A stretch of 64,000 nucleotides of DNA, from the NCBI GenBank assembly GCA_041485285.1, contig JBGPJF010000007.1, forward strand, positions 1 to 64,000, written 5' to 3'. A program made the position numbers and the translations under genes. Positions 15,227 through 23,802 of the stretch are shown one piece after another; within the stretch, counting starts at the first letter, position 1, and the number at the start of each line of letters is the position of its first letter. The notes under the pieces are model-generated. The model was not told the DNA's origin, did no database searches, and saw only the letters and a program-made list of their open reading frames with translations. Source of the DNA: DATEUP01 sp041485285 (lineage in GTDB: Archaea > Thermoplasmatota > DTKX01 > DATEUP01).

Positions 15227-16750
15227 TCACGCCTTGCGGCGGCGAAGGGCCACGAGCGCGGCGACTCCGGCAAGTGCCGGCAACACCCACGCGGCTTCGA
15301 AGCCGGGCACCTGCGGTCCGGTCTCGGCCTTGGCACCGGAGAACTCGCCGACCATCCCCAGTTGGCGGTGGCCCGGGATGGCGCACCAGTAGCTGTCCGA
15401 CTGGTCGGCGACGGTGATGGCCGGCGTGTAGGTGGTTTCGCCCGGGTTGATCGTGGGGCTCACGACGTTGTAGGGCTCGCCGAGCATCAGGTTGTGGGCG
15501 GCGGAGCCGTCATTGAAGACGTGGAATGCGACGACCTCGCCCGGCGTCAGGTCGATCTTCGCCGGGGTGATGGAGTAGGTGCTGCCCGAGACCCCGGCAT
15601 CGTGCAGGTGCACGTCGACGATGCGCGCGCCCTGCGACACGTTGTAATGCTCGCTCATCCCGGCGGCCGCGTGGCCGGTGACGGGGCAGATGACGATGGC
15701 GTTCGTCGCGAGTTGGGAGAAGGTGACGCTCCAGTTGACGGTGGTGCTCGCGTTGACCGGCGGCGAGGTCAGGTTGACCGGCGCCTGGAAATTGAGGAAG
15801 TGCTGGGAAGGGCCCGTGTTGGTAATCCTGAAGGTCACATTGGCGCCGAGGTTCATGTTGAGCGCGCGCTCGAAGGCGATGTGGAAATCGCTCAGCGTCA
15901 CGTTGACGGTCTGGCCGTCGAGCACCGGCGGCGGTGGGGGGGGCGGCGGGTGCTGCCGGCCGTCGACCCACGCGTCGAAGGCGGCCTGCGACTCGACGAC
16001 GACGACCGCGTGCATGTCGGAGTGGGCCCCCCCGCAGAACTCGGCGCACTGCAGGAGGTAGTGCCCCTCCCTCTCCGCGTTGAACCAGAAGTGATTCACG
16101 CGGCCGGGGACGGCGTCCAGTTTGACCCCGAGGTCGGGGATCCACACGGCATGCAGGACGTCGCGGGCCGTGATGTTGAGGCGGACGACCTTGTTCACGG
16201 GCACGTGCATCTCGGAGAGGGCCGAGAGTTCAGTGATGGCTTGCGCGGGGTAGTGGAATTCCCACGCCCATTGGCTGCCCGTCACTTCGACCGTCAGCGC
16301 GCTTGGGTCGGCAGGCGCCTCTTCGATGGACCACAGCGTCTGGAGGCTGACGAGCAAGAGCGCGGCGAACACGACCGCGGTGAAACCGAAGATGGCAAGC
16401 TCCACCTTGGCGTTGCCGTGCTCCTTCCGGTGGATGGGCGAGGCGTCCTCCGCCTCGGAGCCCGCCTCTTCCTTGAAGTCCGACTCGTCGGCGCCCGCTG
16501 CACCGCGCTTGGCGGAGTACTTGCGCAGCGTGTAGATCAGGAAGGTCTCGACGAAGGCGCCGACGATGACCGCGATGATCGTGATGAGCCAGAACAGGCT
16601 GTTGATCTGGCGGGCCACGGGCGAAGCGGGGTTCTGGAACCCGCCCTGCGACGACCCCGCGGGGTCGCCAAGCGCCGCGCCGGCCAAAATCAACGCTGCT
16701 ACGCCGAAGGCGGCCATGGCCAGCGCCGACCGCAGGGGGAGGATGTGCAT
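15227..16750 (-). CDS. coxB: Cytochrome c oxidase subunit II fused to two extra cupredoxin domains
   Basis: 507 residues. A signal-like helix (1-28) and two membrane helices (about 52-75 and 117-140) precede the CuA domain: WAWEFHYP at 161-168, His200, then CAEFCGGAHSDM with Cys235, Cys239, His243 and Met246. Two further cupredoxin-like domains follow, each with the end of a copper site: CPVTGHAAAGM and WCAIPGHRQLGM. A Pro run separates the first pair. The C-terminus, VPGFEAAW plus a hydrophobic helix and RRRKA, looks like a PGF-CTERM archaeosortase signal. Electrons would pass from a soluble or tethered copper protein to CuA and then to subunit I. The gene is divergent from subunits III and I. 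Ordinary subunit II proteins are 200-350 residues. Confidence 0.9.
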   Translation of the reverse strand: MHILPLRSALAMAAFGVAALILAGAALGDPAGSSQGGFQNPASPVARQINSLFWLITIIAVIVGAFVETFLIYTLRKYSAKRGAAGADESDFKEEAGSEAEDASPIHRKEHGNAKVELAIFGFTAVVFAALLLVSLQTLWSIEEAPADPSALTVEVTGSQWAWEFHYPAQAITELSALSEMHVPVNKVVRLNITARDVLHAVWIPDLGVKLDAVPGRVNHFWFNAEREGHYLLQCAEFCGGAHSDMHAVVVVESQAAFDAWVDGRQHPPPPPPPPVLDGQTVNVTLSDFHIAFERALNMNLGANVTFRITNTGPSQHFLNFQAPVNLTSPPVNASTTVNWSVTFSQLATNAIVICPVTGHAAAGMSEHYNVSQGARIVDVHLHDAGVSGSTYSITPAKIDLTPGEVVAFHVFNDGSAAHNLMLGEPYNVVSPTINPGETTYTPAITVADQSDSYWCAIPGHRQLGMVGEFSGAKAETGPQVPGFEAAWVLPALAGVAALVALRRRKA

Positions 16751-16890
16751 CGCAGGCGCGAGGCAAGGGGTCGGCGCGCTTAAAGGTTGCCGGGCGCACC
16801 GGAAGGCAGCCCGCGCCATGCTGGATCGGAACACTTATCTTCGATTTTGCCCGATGCGCCCGCACAGATTCTGCCGCGCGAATCGCGCGG

Positions 16891-17757
16891 GTGCCAGAGG
16901 GTGGAAGCGCGTACGCGAAAGCGGCTCGGGAAGCCCCGCAAGCGGAGGCTCCCCATGGAGCGGCCCCGCACGAGCACCTGTCGCCGTGGCCGCTCTTCAT
17001 CGCCATCGGCGTGCTGATGATTTACTACGGCGTGATTTTCCGCGGGCCCATCCTCGGCCTCGGCGTGCTCATGTTCCTCGCCTGCGTCTACGGGTGGGTC
17101 TACGAAGACTACAGGACCTGGAAGCGGGGCGACGCGCACGTCGAAGCGCGCGAGGTCCCCGAGGACGCAAGCACCCTCCAGAAGTGGATGGCAAAGCCCG
17201 CCGCCTGGTGGGGCGTCGTGGTGTTCCTGCTCACCGAAATCATGTTGTTCGGCGGGCTCTTCGCCCTCTACTTCAACGCGAAGGCGGGGAAAGCGGAGTG
17301 GCCGCCGCCGGGGTCGCCCGAACTGCCGGTGATGAGCACGGGGATTAACACGGCCATCCTCGTGGCGAGTGGCTTCACCATGCACTTTGGCATTATGGCC
17401 CTCAAGCGCAATATGCGGACGCTGTTCCTCGCCCTGTTTGCGGCAACCATTTTCCTCGGCGCCTGGTTCCTCTTCAACCAGGTCACGGAGTACCTCGAGC
17501 TCATCGGCAAGGGGTTCACGGTGTCCTCGACGGCCTACGGCCAATACCCGGGCGCCTTCTACGCGCTCACGGGCATCCACGGCGCGCACGTGACCGCGGG
17601 CCTTGCAGGGCTCACGAGCGTGTTCGCCCGCGGCGTGATGGGCCAGTGGAACTCGAAGCGGCACCTCGGCATCGAGGGCGTTGCGATCTACTGGCATTTC
17701 GTCGACGTCGTCTGGATTTTTCTGTACCTCGTCATCTATGTCCGGATCCTCGGGTAA
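16891..17757 (+). CDS. coxC: Cytochrome c oxidase subunit III
   Basis: 288 residues with about seven membrane helices. TEIMLFGGLF, the HGAHVTAG segment and YWHFVDVVWIFLY are hallmark subunit III motifs; this subunit has no metal but stabilises proton uptake and the complex. The N-terminal ~30 residues are Ala/His/Pro-rich and the GTG start at 16891 is the only candidate giving the full first helix. The gene is 12 nt upstream of subunit I, so it belongs to the same operon. Confidence 0.93.
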   Translation: MPEGGSAYAKAAREAPQAEAPHGAAPHEHLSPWPLFIAIGVLMIYYGVIFRGPILGLGVLMFLACVYGWVYEDYRTWKRGDAHVEAREVPEDASTLQKWMAKPAAWWGVVVFLLTEIMLFGGLFALYFNAKAGKAEWPPPGSPELPVMSTGINTAILVASGFTMHFGIMALKRNMRTLFLALFAATIFLGAWFLFNQVTEYLELIGKGFTVSSTAYGQYPGAFYALTGIHGAHVTAGLAGLTSVFARGVMGQWNSKRHLGIEGVAIYWHFVDVVWIFLYLVIYVRILG

Positions 17758-17769
17758 GGGGGGCTCACG

Positions 17770-19422
17770 ATGGAAGGACACCACAAGCCGACGCCGGTGT
17801 GGAAGCTGTGGCTGTTCACCACCGACCACAAGCGGATCGGCATCCTATACATGGTGACGGCGTTCATCTTCTTCTTGATGGGCGGCATCGCCGCTCTCAC
17901 GGTCCGCTCCGAGCTGTGGACGCCCGGCCCGACCTTCATCCGCCAGACGACGTTCAACGAGCTCTTCTCGATCCACGGCGTGACGATGATTTTCCTATGG
18001 ATCATCCCCGTGCTTGTCGGCGGATTTGGCAACTACTTCCTGCCGCTGCAGATCGGTGCAAAAGACATGTCGTACCCGCGACTCAATGCGCTTTCGTACT
18101 GGCTTTACCTCGGCGCGGCCTCGTTGTTATGGATCGGCTTCTTGATCAACGACCAGGCGGCCCTCGGGTGGACCGGGTACGTCCCGCTATCCGAACGTGT
18201 CGGAACGGCGGGGGTCGGCGCGGACCTCTGGCTTCTCGGCTTCCAACTCGTGGGCATCTCATCGATCCTCGGCGGCATTAATTTCCTCGTGACGGTGCTG
18301 AAGGAGCGCGCGCCGGGCGTGCGCTTCCGCGACCTGTCGCTCTTCGTGTGGTCGCAGATCGTGACCGCGTTCCTGATCGTGATGGCGACCCCGGTGGTCG
18401 GCACGGTGCTGATGCTCGTATTCCTCGACCGCAACATCGGGACGCACTTCTTCCTGCCTGCAGGCGGTGGCGACCCGATCCTCTACCAGCACCTGTTCTG
18501 GTTCTATTCGCACCCCGCGGTGTACGTCATGATCCTCCCTGCAATGGGCATCGTGTCGGAGGTCATCCCGCGCTTCTCCGGCCAGCCGATCTTCGGCTAC
18601 TGGGGTATGGTGCTGGCGCTTGCCTCCATCGGCGGCCTCGGGTTCACGGTGTGGGCGCACCACATGTTCACGACGGGCATCGACCCCCGCGTCCGCGCGG
18701 GGTTCATGGTCGCGACGATGATGATCGGCTTACCCACCGGGGTCAAGATCTTCAATTGGATCGGCACGATGTACGGGGGCAAGATACGTTTCACGACGCC
18801 CATGCTGTTTGCCATCGGGTTCGTCGCGATGTTCACGATCGGCGGCATCGACGGGATCTACATGGCGTCGATCCCGATCGACTACCAGCTGCAGGACACC
18901 TACTGGGCCGTGTCGCACATCCACTACGTGCTGTTTGGCGGCTCGGTGCTCGGCGTGTTCTCGGGCTTCTACTACTGGTTCCCGCGGATGACGGGGCGCA
19001 TGATGAGCGAGCGGTGGGGCAAGTGGCACTTCTGGACGACGATGATTTTCTTCAACCTGACGTTCATGACGCAGCACATCAGCGGCGTGCTGGGGATGCC
19101 CCGGCGCGTGTACAACTACAACCCTGAGCTGATGCTGCTCAACCAGATCACGACGGTGGGCGCCATCGGGCTCGGCCTCGTCCAGCTGATCTTCTTCTAC
19201 AATGCGCTTGACAGCATGCGGCGCGGCGCGGTGGCCGGCCCGAACCCGTGGGACGTGCACGACTCGCTGGAATGGCCGCAGGTGAAGAAGGCGCCCGCGG
19301 CGCGCAAGAAGCCGGTGTCGGCAACGGCGGTCGCCATCGCAGCGGTCGAAGCGGTGGCGCCGCCGAAGAAAGCGCTCCGCGAAGAGGGGCGCCGCGACAA
19401 AGAGCGCCGTCCCAAGGACTAG
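17770..19422 (+). CDS. coxA: Cytochrome c oxidase subunit I (A2-type heme-copper oxidase)
   Basis: 550 residues, twelve predicted helices. Heme a ligands His69 and His385, heme a3 ligand His383, CuB ligands His248, His297 and His298, and the His-Tyr cross-link pair His248/Tyr252 are all visible. The segment WFYSHPAVY has Tyr-Ser and Ala where A1 enzymes have Gly-His-Pro-Glu-Val, so this is an A2-type enzyme using the YS motif at the end of the proton channel. It reduces O2 to water and pumps protons. A ~45-residue Lys/Ala-rich cytoplasmic tail is extra. The operon is III-I-membrane protein. Confidence 0.96.
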   Translation: MEGHHKPTPVWKLWLFTTDHKRIGILYMVTAFIFFLMGGIAALTVRSELWTPGPTFIRQTTFNELFSIHGVTMIFLWIIPVLVGGFGNYFLPLQIGAKDMSYPRLNALSYWLYLGAASLLWIGFLINDQAALGWTGYVPLSERVGTAGVGADLWLLGFQLVGISSILGGINFLVTVLKERAPGVRFRDLSLFVWSQIVTAFLIVMATPVVGTVLMLVFLDRNIGTHFFLPAGGGDPILYQHLFWFYSHPAVYVMILPAMGIVSEVIPRFSGQPIFGYWGMVLALASIGGLGFTVWAHHMFTTGIDPRVRAGFMVATMMIGLPTGVKIFNWIGTMYGGKIRFTTPMLFAIGFVAMFTIGGIDGIYMASIPIDYQLQDTYWAVSHIHYVLFGGSVLGVFSGFYYWFPRMTGRMMSERWGKWHFWTTMIFFNLTFMTQHISGVLGMPRRVYNYNPELMLLNQITTVGAIGLGLVQLIFFYNALDSMRRGAVAGPNPWDVHDSLEWPQVKKAPAARKKPVSATAVAIAAVEAVAPPKKALREEGRRDKERRPKD

Positions 19423-19434
19423 GGGAGGGAGCCG

Positions 19435-20688
19435 GTGTCGCTTCCAGGTCCGCTGTCGTACGAACCCCCGCGGTCGGGGTCGCTTCGCGACGCGCCGGCC
19501 AAGGGATCCATGCGCCCGTACGCCGAGCGGCTGAAGCTCTCGGAGCAGCTCGTCGAAAAGGTCGAGGTGCCCAAGGGGTCGGGCCGCGACGCGGGGCTCA
19601 CCGTCGCCCAGGTCGCGCTGTTCCTCGGGTCGGTGGTGCCGATCGTGGCCGCAATCCCGGCCTTCGGGGCGCTGCTCTTTGGGTACCTTCCGGGCCTGAA
19701 CCTGATGGGCTACGCGTCGCTCGCTCTGGGGTGGTGGGGCGGCCTGCTCGTGGTGACGACCGGGGTCGCGGGCGTATTCGTCATGCGCATTTCCGCGTGG
19801 AAGAGCGACTCGAAGTCGGTGGAGGTGGGCATCTTCCGGTTGGTCCTCTACGCGTTCACGGTCGGGGGGGCCTCGCTGCTCATGCTCGCCACGGCGGGTG
19901 GGGCAAACGGGTATGCCGTGCTCGGCGCGGTTACGATGCTCGCGGTCCTCCTCGGGCTCTACGGGTGCTGGTGCACGGCGGGCCGCCGGAATTGGCTCGG
20001 CGCGTTTTGCGGCGCGGTGGCCGTCGCGCTCATCACTTCGGCCGTGTTCGGGACGCTTGCGGCCGTGCTCATCGTGTGGGGCGCGCGTGCGTTCCCGGGC
20101 CAGACGGTCGCGCGCAACCCGTGGAAGCGCACCGAGGTCGCAATCGAGCCCATTGAGCCCCCCGCCGAGATCGGCACTGCCCCGGACGACGGCGTGCACC
20201 CCCGCGCGCGCCCGCCGTTCCACCAGGGGCTCTTCCTTGCAAAGGTCTCGCTCGTGTTCGGCGGATTCGGGCCTTTCGTCCTCGCGCTGCCCTTTTTCGG
20301 CATCGAGCTCTTCGGGCCGCTCATCCTTTTGTTTTGGCCGCTGACGCAGTTCGTCATGTGGTCGGCCGCGTCGATCCAGGCGTCGTTCATCATCCTGTCG
20401 GAGGTGAGCGTGCACGGGGCGCTCGTCCCCGGCGCAATCTTCACGCTGCTTTGGCTGCTTGTGCTCCCGATCGTGGGGGGAATCGTCGGCGCACGCGCGG
20501 TGGGCCGGCGGGAGCGCCCCGCTGCGGCGGTGGCCGGCGCGGCCATGTTGCTCGTGGGCGGCCGGCTCTTTTTCGGGCTCGGCGCGCTCGTCCTGATCGG
20601 GTACACCTGGCGGCTCTTTGACGCGCACAAGCACGAGGCCGACGCCGAAGCGCCGAAGGACGGCGCCCCGGGCGCGTCGGCGCACTGA
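19435..20688 (+). CDS. Polytopic membrane protein of the oxidase operon
   Basis: 417 residues, GTG start 12 nt after subunit I. The N-terminal ~60 residues are hydrophilic; then come two blocks of about four to five helices, separated by a polar loop around residues 215-260 (NPWKRTEVAIEP to HPRARPPFHQG). No heme or copper ligands stand out. Position suggests an accessory subunit or assembly factor of the oxidase, but no family such as CtaG or CtaB is recognised. Confidence 0.6.
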   Translation: MSLPGPLSYEPPRSGSLRDAPAKGSMRPYAERLKLSEQLVEKVEVPKGSGRDAGLTVAQVALFLGSVVPIVAAIPAFGALLFGYLPGLNLMGYASLALGWWGGLLVVTTGVAGVFVMRISAWKSDSKSVEVGIFRLVLYAFTVGGASLLMLATAGGANGYAVLGAVTMLAVLLGLYGCWCTAGRRNWLGAFCGAVAVALITSAVFGTLAAVLIVWGARAFPGQTVARNPWKRTEVAIEPIEPPAEIGTAPDDGVHPRARPPFHQGLFLAKVSLVFGGFGPFVLALPFFGIELFGPLILLFWPLTQFVMWSAASIQASFIILSEVSVHGALVPGAIFTLLWLLVLPIVGGIVGARAVGRRERPAAAVAGAAMLLVGGRLFFGLGALVLIGYTWRLFDAHKHEADAEAPKDGAPGASAH

Positions 20689-20754
20689 CGACTGCGCCGA
20701 ATGTAAATGCTGTTCGTAGGGCGAGCCTATGGCCACGGGCTAGAATCGGGTGCC

Positions 20755-21270
20755 GTGGTCCATGTGCACAAGGCGGCTGTATCCCCGAGCGAGCGCGAAC
20801 ACTACGAGTACGAAGACGAGTTGGTGTGGAACGGAAAGCGGCGCGCCACCGTGATTGCGCAGTCGGCCCCACCGCTCGAGGTGGCCGCGCCCCCTGAGTT
20901 CGGCGGAGAGCGGGGCGTCTGGAACCCCGAGCAGCTCTTGCTTGCCGCGGCAAATGCGTGCCTCATGACCACCTACCTGGCGTTTGCCAAGAAGCTGCGG
21001 GTCGAGGTCGTGGGGTACTCGTGCGGCGGGCGTGCCGACCTCACCGCGGACCCGGAGGGCGGCTTCGCGATCACGCGGGTGACCCTCTCGCCCGTGGTGC
21101 TCGTTGCGCGCGAGGAGGACGTGGAGCGCGCGTCAAAGCTCATGGGCACGGCGGAGCGCAACTGCCTGATCCGGCGTTCGCTGCGGTACCCGACCCGCGT
21201 GATCGCGAATGTGCGGGTGTGGGCGCCCCGCTCCGAAGTGGAAGCGCTTGTCGCTGCCGGCGCCCCGTGA
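20755..21270 (+). CDS. OsmC family peroxiredoxin-like protein
   Basis: About 171 residues. OsmC/Ohr proteins reduce organic hydroperoxides with two cysteines; both are present, in ANACLMTTYLAFA and AERNCLIRRSL. The N-terminal strands HYEYEDELVWNGKRRATV and the PPEFGGERGVWNPEQLLLAA helix entry are typical. The start is placed at GTG 20755; a start at 20707 would add a weak N-terminus. It may protect against oxidants made during respiration. Convergent with the ABC permease gene. Confidence 0.88.
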   Translation: MVHVHKAAVSPSEREHYEYEDELVWNGKRRATVIAQSAPPLEVAAPPEFGGERGVWNPEQLLLAAANACLMTTYLAFAKKLRVEVVGYSCGGRADLTADPEGGFAITRVTLSPVVLVAREEDVERASKLMGTAERNCLIRRSLRYPTRVIANVRVWAPRSEVEALVAAGAP

Positions 21271-21276
21271 GGGCGG

Positions 21277-22764
21277 CTACTCGGCGACCTTGCGGTCGAA
21301 CACCCACATTGCGACCACGAACAAGCCGATGAGCCAGGCCACCGCAGCGGCAAGCGGCCCCCACGAGGGTAGGATTTCGGCTCCCCCGATGACAAAGGGG
21401 TTGGAGCCGAGCCCGGGGTACGATGCGGTGACGACGGCCGTGTAGAGCTCGTTGAGGTTGAAGAGCCCGGTGTAGGCGGTCACCGACGCATAGCCCGGGC
21501 TCGAGGGGTCCATGCCGGCGCCCGCGGTGACGAGGAAGACGATGACCCCCCACAGGATGTTGTAGAGGACCCACAGGAGGATCCCGAACATGATCGCGGT
21601 GCCCGTCGTCTTGGCCAAGGTCGACAAGAGAAGCAGCAGGAGCGAGTAAGACGCAACGTAAAGCGTGACGGCGAGGTAAATGGCCCCGAGGAACGACCAG
21701 GAGAACGCCTGGCCGGCGATGGCGCCGATGGCCATGGCCCCAAGGAGCACCATGACATAGACGGGGATGAGCAGGGCAATGGACGAGCCGAGGAATTTCC
21801 CGAGCAGGACGCCGCGGCGGGTGGCGGGGCGGCTGAGGACGAAGTCGATGGAGCCGTTGGCCCGTTCGCGGGCCACCGCGTCGTGGGCGATGGCGATGAC
21901 CGCGATGGGGACGATGAAGGGGATGAACCCGACCGCGACGATGTAGAGGATGAAGTTCGGCCCTTGCTCGACGGCGCTGTCGCGGGGCTCGCTCACGGCG
22001 ACTTGCGAAGAGACCGAGAGGTTGCCGGAGGTGACCACCAGCGAGTGGTCGCCGGGCGCAAGGACCACGTGGCCGTAGCCGTTGGCGTCGAGGGTGCCCT
22101 CCTGAGTGCCGTTGGACAGGACGCGGGCGCCTGCAAGCGGCGTGCCGTCGAAACGCACGGCGTGGATGATCAGGTGGCCGTTGGAGCCGTTTTGGCCAAG
22201 GTCGTACTGCTCGAGCGAGAGGGAGAAGTCCGAAGGGTCGATTCGCGAGGGGTCGACCGTTTGGAGGAGGACGAAGGAGTTGTCGCGGGCACGGGTGTAG
22301 CCGAGGCCGTAGTTGTGGGCGCCGAGGCCCTCGAAGCGCACGAACCCAGATGCGTCAGTGTCCGCGGCGCCGATCACCGTCGCGGTGAGCGCGGGGCCGC
22401 GGGGCCCGCCCGCGCTGTTGAACTGGATCTCGGCAAGTTCGACGTGGTAGGCCGCGTGGGGCCGCCCGTAGACGTCGGAGACGAACACGGTGACCGCGTG
22501 GGTGCCGTTGGCGGCCGCCGGCTGGTTCACGTGGACGAAGAACACGTTGTTGAGGTCGGCGCCCTGCCCTCCGGAGGTGAGGGCGGAGATCCCGGCGCTG
22601 CCGCCGACGATGGCGAGCCCCATCAGCGCGGTGATGACGATCATGCGGACGCTCTTCAGGTTCGACACGAGTTCGCGGCGGGCGACGGCGCGCGCGCCCT
22701 CGAAGCGGTCGGCGAAGGGGAGCTTGGCAAGAATCCCCGAGATGGCGTTGAACGCGTCGGTCAT
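21277..22764 (-). CDS. ABC-2 type transporter permease with large extracellular domain
   Basis: 495 residues. One N-terminal helix near residues 43-62 is followed by a ~210-residue extracellular region with repeated Asn-x-Ser/Thr and carboxypeptidase-regulatory-like strands (GTPLAGARVLSNGTQEG), then a five-helix ABC-2/NosY-like domain starting around residue 275 with AIAHDAVARERANGSIDFVLSRP. It partners the ATPase encoded just upstream (4-nt overlap). The likely role is export or membrane maintenance; substrate unknown. Confidence 0.85.
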   Translation of the reverse strand: MTDAFNAISGILAKLPFADRFEGARAVARRELVSNLKSVRMIVITALMGLAIVGGSAGISALTSGGQGADLNNVFFVHVNQPAAANGTHAVTVFVSDVYGRPHAAYHVELAEIQFNSAGGPRGPALTATVIGAADTDASGFVRFEGLGAHNYGLGYTRARDNSFVLLQTVDPSRIDPSDFSLSLEQYDLGQNGSNGHLIIHAVRFDGTPLAGARVLSNGTQEGTLDANGYGHVVLAPGDHSLVVTSGNLSVSSQVAVSEPRDSAVEQGPNFILYIVAVGFIPFIVPIAVIAIAHDAVARERANGSIDFVLSRPATRRGVLLGKFLGSSIALLIPVYVMVLLGAMAIGAIAGQAFSWSFLGAIYLAVTLYVASYSLLLLLLSTLAKTTGTAIMFGILLWVLYNILWGVIVFLVTAGAGMDPSSPGYASVTAYTGLFNLNELYTAVVTASYPGLGSNPFVIGGAEILPSWGPLAAAVAWLIGLFVVAMWVFDRKVAE

Positions 22765-23726
22765 GGGGTCCCTCCCCGTTCGCTTCCCTCGACGAGCTTG
22801 AGGAACACTTCCTCGAGGCTGGGGATGAGGGGGTAGAGTGAATCGACCTGGACGTTCGCGTCGATGAGGGCGCGGTTGAGCGGGTAGCCAAGGGGCGTCC
22901 CCGCGGCGGCAACCACGACGATGCCGGAAGGGTGCGGCTCAAAGCCGAGCACGCCGGGCACGGCGAGGGCGGCCTTCACCTGGTCGGGGGTGAGCGGCGG
23001 GCAGTTCACATGGACGCGGACGGGCGCGCTCTGCGAGACCTTGCGCTCGAGCTCCTTGACGGTGTCGACCGCGACGAGCTTGCCGCGGTTGAGTACGCCC
23101 ACGCGGGTGGAAATGAGCTGGATCTCAGGCAGGAGGTGCGACGAGAGGAAAATCGTGCGCCCGCGCTTCTTCTCGTCGTCGATGAGGCGGCGGAAGAAGT
23201 ACGTCCCTTCGGGGTCGAGGCCGCCGGAGGGTTCGTCGAGGATGAGCACGTCGGGGTCGTTGATGAGGGCGCCGGCCAGCGCGAGCCGCTTCTTCATCCC
23301 GTGCGAGAAGTCCTTCGCCTTGCGCTCGCCGTGTTCGCGCAGGCCGACCTTGTCGAGCAGTTCGAGGGAACGCTGGCGCGCCTCGCCGCGGGGGATGTGG
23401 AAGAAGTCGGCCCAATAGAGGAGGTGGTCGACCGCCTTCATGGCGGGGTAGAAGCCGGGCATCTCAGGCATGTAGCCGATTTTGTGCTTGGCCGTGAGGC
23501 GGTCGGGGGAGATCTCCTCGCCGAGAATGTGGACGCTGCCCTTGGTTGGGCGCGCGATGCCGGTGAGCATCCGGATCGTGGAAGTCTTGCCGGCGCCGTT
23601 GGGGCCGAGGAACCCGAAGACTTCGCCCTTCTCGATCTTGAGGTCGAGGCCGCTTACGGCCGTGAGGGCCTTGTCCCCCTTGCCGAACACCTTGGTGAGG
23701 CCCTGCGCCTCGATTGCAACGGACAA
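22761..23726 (-). CDS. ABC transporter ATP-binding protein
   Basis: About 321 residues. Walker A GPNGAGKTST, Q-loop region, signature FSHGMKKRLALAGAL in place of the usual LSGGQ (here SHGMK, as in NosF/CcmA-type exporters), Walker B VLILDEPSGGLDPEG and the switch His in SSHLLPEI. A ~90-residue C-terminal extension follows, common in this subfamily. TTG 23726 is taken as start because it gives the normal N-terminus before IEAQGLTKVFG; ATG 23780 would add 18 residues. It energises the permease encoded downstream. Confidence 0.9.
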   Translation of the reverse strand: MSVAIEAQGLTKVFGKGDKALTAVSGLDLKIEKGEVFGFLGPNGAGKTSTIRMLTGIARPTKGSVHILGEEISPDRLTAKHKIGYMPEMPGFYPAMKAVDHLLYWADFFHIPRGEARQRSLELLDKVGLREHGERKAKDFSHGMKKRLALAGALINDPDVLILDEPSGGLDPEGTYFFRRLIDDEKKRGRTIFLSSHLLPEIQLISTRVGVLNRGKLVAVDTVKELERKVSQSAPVRVHVNCPPLTPDQVKAALAVPGVLGFEPHPSGIVVVAAAGTPLGYPLNRALIDANVQVDSLYPLIPSLEEVFLKLVEGSERGGTP

Positions 23727-23802
23727 GAAGCGGCCCCAGGCAATCGAAGCGGGGGGGCTTTGAAGAAGATTTCCCCGCATTCCCCGCGGGGACACCGCGC
23801 GC

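Noticed and set aside
18730..20736. 668-residue minus-strand reading frame across the oxidase genes
   Set aside because: It mirrors coxA and the following membrane-protein gene, which have clear family motifs; its composition (Arg, His, Glu, Pro) is typical of antisense frames in high-GC DNA.
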